Below are positions 60,701 to 64,000 of a DNA stretch of 64,000 bases, piece after piece. This DNA comes from Kalaharituber pfeilii (lineage: Eukaryota > Ascomycota > Pezizomycetes > Pezizales > Pezizaceae): assembly GCA_015179045.1 (NCBI GenBank), contig WHUZ01000026.1, positions 248,001-312,000 on the forward strand. The letters are read 5' to 3'. A program made the position numbers and the translations under genes. The notes beneath the pieces were generated by a model. The model was not told the origin of the DNA. It did no database searches and was given only the letters and a program-made list of their open reading frames with translations. Within the stretch, counting starts at the first letter, position 1; every line of letters begins with the position of its first letter.

Positions 60701-61929
60701 TATTTGGTACTGAGGGGCTTTTTGTGTAGGTTTTGGTAGACGCGTATACATTGGGTAGCTTAAGGACTATAGCAAAGGAAGTATGTGAAGTACAGCTGTT
60801 GGAATTGCGTAGTGTACCTTTTGCTTCAAGTTTGCTTGCGAAGTTTATATGAATATTACAAGTATATATTACTCTCGAGCATCCGTGGGCCTGAGCAATA
60901 ACCAGGCGGGGAGTGGGGGGGAGGAAGGGGAGGAGTCAAGGAAAGCATAATTGGCGAATATCGAGTTATGCGATTTGTCAAAAGCACTGGAATATTCTTA
61001 ATGGAAACAGAAGAGAGAAGAACAAATGAGAAGAACAAATGAGAACATTCGCATGTCGCAGAAACTCGCAGAAAGAGAAGAGATTCCCAGCTCCTTCGTT
61101 ACCCTTTTAGGTAACAGACATCTGTCCGTGACTGTATTCCCCAATCCGACAACGCAACCCACCATGCAACCTCTGCTCAATGGCTTAACGTCCACGTCTC
61201 GTGACATTCCCCCCCCAAAAAATCAACCCGATCCCGCTTTTCCTTCTCTCATCCTTTTTATCGCCCTAGTCACCTCATGCCTTGCATTCCCTCTGGCACC
61301 TATATCCTCGACAATGCGTTCACGTTGACATGGTTTTCCCCGGCTTATAAATACTTCAACTGAGTCTAAGAACTGTTCAAAACCCATTCTAATTTTGTCG
61401 ATTCGCAATTTGTAACTGTTTTTGCAGACAACTGTATCATAGATGATATTAGCTGGTGATCAGAAGCCACAGTGACTTGAGAACCACCCGAAGAGCTCGC
61501 AATTTGTTGAAACTCGAAACCACGCATGCTAAGTGTCTTTCTGTGGACTCGTAGTTCCTCTGGTAGGAATTCGTGTTGCGGGAGATGTATGCAACTACTC
61601 TTAATTTGGTCTTTCCTTTTCTTGGTGGAGTAATATTGTACCGTGTTGTTTGCTCTCCATAAGCTTTGACATCGCCTATTGCGGTTGCAGTATTCTTGAC
61701 GCTCAGATCTTTTCGCCATTCCATAGGATCACTATTACCTTATCCGCCCACTATCCAACTTCTGTTGGACTTTGATGTCGCGATCTTCGTATTCCCTAAC
61801 CAAATCATCACCAATATCTTTCGATTACAACCATGAAGGCACCTCAGGCCCATATCCAAACCAGTCCACTTGATTCTTTATTCAGCCACTTGGAACAACT
61901 TTATCAACCTCCTTTGCCAAATACAAGCC
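60701..61929. other. Between membrane-gene copies; no supported gene
   Basis: A 117-codon frame on the minus strand (61366-61719) is protein-like (for example ELRVHRKTLSMRGFEFQQIA) but unrecognised and may be a chance frame or a fragment of the same decayed locus. A 13-bp direct doublet (AAGAACAAATGAG) lies near 61019. Confidence 0.3.
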
Positions 61930-62290
61930 CTCTTCTTCCTTCTTTGCTGGTGGAGGATCAGGTGTCCAGAGGCTTTTAACGCATCCCAAAAGCTTTCTTG
62001 TCGTGTGCAGAATAGAAGGATGTGGTATGTTCCTAGCATAGTTTCAAGCGTAGCAGTTCACACACCCTCCTCTACACTGGACGGTAAGGGTCAGCATAAG
62101 ATATCTAAAAAAAACGAACATGAAAGGAAAGCTCTGGAGAGTTTTCACGTCCAGACTCGAACATAGTTTCGGCAATGTAGACAATGATAGCAAGAACAGT
62201 CAACAGAATTAAGATGGGTAAAGTTGAGCAAAGTTGAAGAGGGAGACATTTTGGGTGCAGAATACAAGGATACTATATGTGGCACGTAGG
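61930..62290 (-). pseudogene. Decayed small membrane-protein-like gene, copy C
   Basis: Minus strand. Hydrophobic segment LPILILLTVLAIIVYIAETM at about 62160-62225, then a degraded donor (GTCTGG where A and B have GTRAGT), the shared GCTGACC word and GTGTAG, then TYHILLFCTRQESFWDALKA. A further partial copy of the last-exon sequence abuts it near 62250-62290. The broken donor and frame changes mark it as dead. Confidence 0.45.
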
Positions 62291-62315
62291 CACATATAAG
62301 TGAACATTCGGGGGA

Positions 62316-62810
62316 TTATTCCTCTATGAATAGGCGTGCACACGATAGCCCTGTACATTCAACTGACTGCTGCTCGCGACCCTGGACACATCGGACTACC
62401 ATTACAGCATCCCAAAGGCTATCTTGTGCTGTAAAAACAAGGAGAATGGTAAAGTGCATGTAAGCACATAGATGAAAATACCAAGGATATATATTTTGTT
62501 GACCGGGGCGGCCCTGTATATCGGATGTAGGGGTCAGCATAAGATCTAGAAAGAACGAATATAAAAGGAAGCTTTGGAGAGCTTTCATACTTACTCCGAC
62601 ATAGCTTTGATTGAAATGATTGAAATAAGCAAAGATAGATATGACAATAATTAAAATGATGGTAATGATAACTTGTCCTAGAATCCTAGATCGAGGAGGG
62701 AGAGAAGAGAGAGAAGAGAGGGATGTGCTGGGTGCATTTAAAGGCTCAGTCCGCTGGAGAAGTTTCCAGGTTTCAAAGCATACCGTACCTCCAGGTCACC
62801 ATGCATGGAC
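62316..62810 (-). pseudogene. Small membrane-protein-like gene, copy B (best preserved)
   Basis: Minus strand. An open stretch gives GQVIITIILIIVISIFAYFN then HFNQSYVG, a single membrane-spanning helix. It ends at a GTAAGTATG donor (intron 62594-62514, 81 nt, with TGCTGACC branch word and ATACAG acceptor). The next exon continues in phase 0: GRPGQQNIYPWYFHLCAYMH, FTILLVFTAQDSLWDAVMVV and on to a stop at 62318-62316. No in-frame ATG was found upstream of the helix, so I call it a pseudogene. The intron is also open in frame, so an unspliced reading (VSMKALQSFLLYSFFLDLML) cannot be excluded. Confidence 0.5.
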
Positions 62811-63117
62811 GAAAATTGTTATTAGTGGGATGGTTTATTAGTTGACCAGCAGGAATGTTATATACCTTCTTCGAATCGCGTTTCACTTGTGACAAATACT
62901 CTCAGAGGATAGAGTAGAGTGCCTCGCATCGGCCTATCCCTGGGGGGTTTTCCAGCAAGTTCTTCTCTATCTCCCTTCTGACTATCCCCTTTCTATATAC
63001 TTGGTTCCCCCCGAGCTTCATTACATATACTTCCCAAACAAGTAACATTTCTAGGCACATTTTCCATACAAGTACCACATCATCAATCCTAGGCCTCCTT
63101 CCTCAACAACATCCCCT

Positions 63118-63465
63118 CCCCCCAGCAGCCGCAACTACTTGCTGCTGCCGCTGGAGGTCTCCGAAAACGATTTTTATTGCATCTCGCAGGCTGTCTTTTC
63201 GGGTACAGAATATAGAGATGTGATAAATTCCACGGAGGCACAAATAGATAGTAATTCCGAGGATAAGTTTGAGTGTGGTCTACCCACCACGCTCACAAAC
63301 CCTGCACATTGTACTATGGAGGTCAGCAAAAGGCCCAGAAACAATAAACACGAAAAGAAAGCTTAGGAGAAACATAATTTTAGTAATATAGATAATAAGT
63401 AACGAAAGAAAAGTTAATGGAACCAAAATTAGTATAATTATGCATTCATCCTATCCTCAGTTGAG
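63118..63465 (-). pseudogene. Decayed small membrane-protein-like gene, copy D
   Basis: Minus strand. Hydrophobic segment IILILVPLTFLSLLIIYITK, then a lost donor (CTCCTAAGC), the shared TTGCTGACCTCCATAG branch/acceptor-like end, and the last exon YHISIFCTRKDSLRDAIKIV followed by LQRQQQ. The 3' end aligns with copy A (GCAGCCGCAACTACTTGCTG against GCAACCGCAGCTACTCCTGC on the plus strand). Stops and frame changes occur. Confidence 0.45.
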
Positions 63466-63554
63466 CCTAACGAGAGTTTAACCCTACGTACTGTACTAGG
63501 GACTATTCGTTGATTGATATGACGTCCTGTTTTAGGCAACGTGTTGCTATATTG

Positions 63555-63650
63555 TTATTTGATATTGGTTTTTATTATATTATATTATCTCCTGTGTATT
63601 AATCTCGTCATAGCCCCCAGGGAGGTATACGAGTAATGTTGTTTGAAAAA
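63555..63650 (+). mobile_element. LINE 3'-tail copy
   Basis: Reads TTAATCTCGTCATAGCCC, spacer, GGTATACGAGTAATGTTG and TTTGAAAAAAA. Same tail as at 7634, 8050 and 8218. No clear target duplication. Confidence 0.55.
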
Positions 63651-64000
63651 AAGATTGAGGTTCGTTGATGCGAAACACGCTCAATTCTAACGCGCAAGAG
63701 TGCAACGCTGAAGCTAACTGTCATTGCACCTTAGGTAATCTTGTAACCAGGCAATCAACTGAATAAGCAGCAGGGGTGCAGAGAAAGGGCCGTTGTCCGC
63801 ATATAGAGTAAGGCAGTGGTGTTGTTTGGAATGTGGCTTTTCCACCAGCATTATATCTGAACTTGCTCATGGGCACCACTCTGCGAGCGGCGTAGGAGGA
63901 TTTGTAACTGCAGAGTTTGCGACCCTGTAATTCCGTTCTTATCGACCAAATTCGGCCTTTACAGGGACCCCTACCCTTCGGACTTTTCATTTTTAAAGCC
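63651..64000. other. Window end, no recognised feature
   Basis: An open minus-strand frame (63721-63990) lacks a recognisable domain and may continue beyond the window. Confidence 0.3.

Overview
The window is nuclear DNA of a filamentous ascomycete (Pezizomycotina). Genes have short GT-AG introns (61-233 nt), pyrimidine-rich leaders and typical ascomycete proteins: a Msn2/SebA-type zinc-finger factor, mitochondrial cytochrome c peroxidase, a thioredoxin-PITH protein and a Trm140-type tRNA methyltransferase. Only seven intact protein genes were found in 64 kb. The rest is mostly decayed short transposons, which fits a repeat-rich genome such as a truffle- or morel-like Pezizomycete. That placement is an inference, not a sequence match.

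Layout. 0-7 kb: a stop-ridden WD40 (UTP13-like) relic on the minus strand, then a tRNA m3C methyltransferase gene (2076-3530, +) converging on an unnamed fungal gene (5079-6722, -). 7.2-10.4 kb: a nest of small mobile elements, including a LINE tail with a perfect 14-bp target-site duplication, a MULE-like element with a 10-bp duplication, and copies of a roughly 21-bp motif. 11.7-13.2 kb: a four-exon cytochrome c peroxidase gene. 13.2-31.6 kb: a desert with at least five TA-flanked inverted-repeat elements. 31.6-33.4 kb: a two-exon Msn2/SebA-like regulator (-). 33.4-46.3 kb: another desert with three more TA-flanked inverted-repeat elements and a broken Tc1-type transposase. 46.4-50 kb: a divergent pair, thioredoxin-PITH (-) and a small zinc-finger protein (+). 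53.4-58.2 kb: a large, probably two-exon gene for a mostly disordered protein with a half-CCCH finger and a PAM2-like motif. 59.5-63.6 kb: a Ty3/gypsy gag relic and a cluster of at least four decayed copies of a small membrane-protein-like gene.

The genes do not form an obvious pathway. Three relate to stress or redox biology (peroxidase, Msn2-like factor, thioredoxin-PITH) and two to RNA (tRNA methyltransferase, PAM2/CCCH protein), but they lie far apart. The most unusual content is the set of TA-flanked inverted-repeat families, several sharing a pogo-like end sequence, and the decayed membrane-gene cluster. No tRNA or rRNA genes and no CRISPR arrays were seen. Coordinates of relics are approximate; exon boundaries of the multi-exon genes were derived by hand from splice signals and frame.
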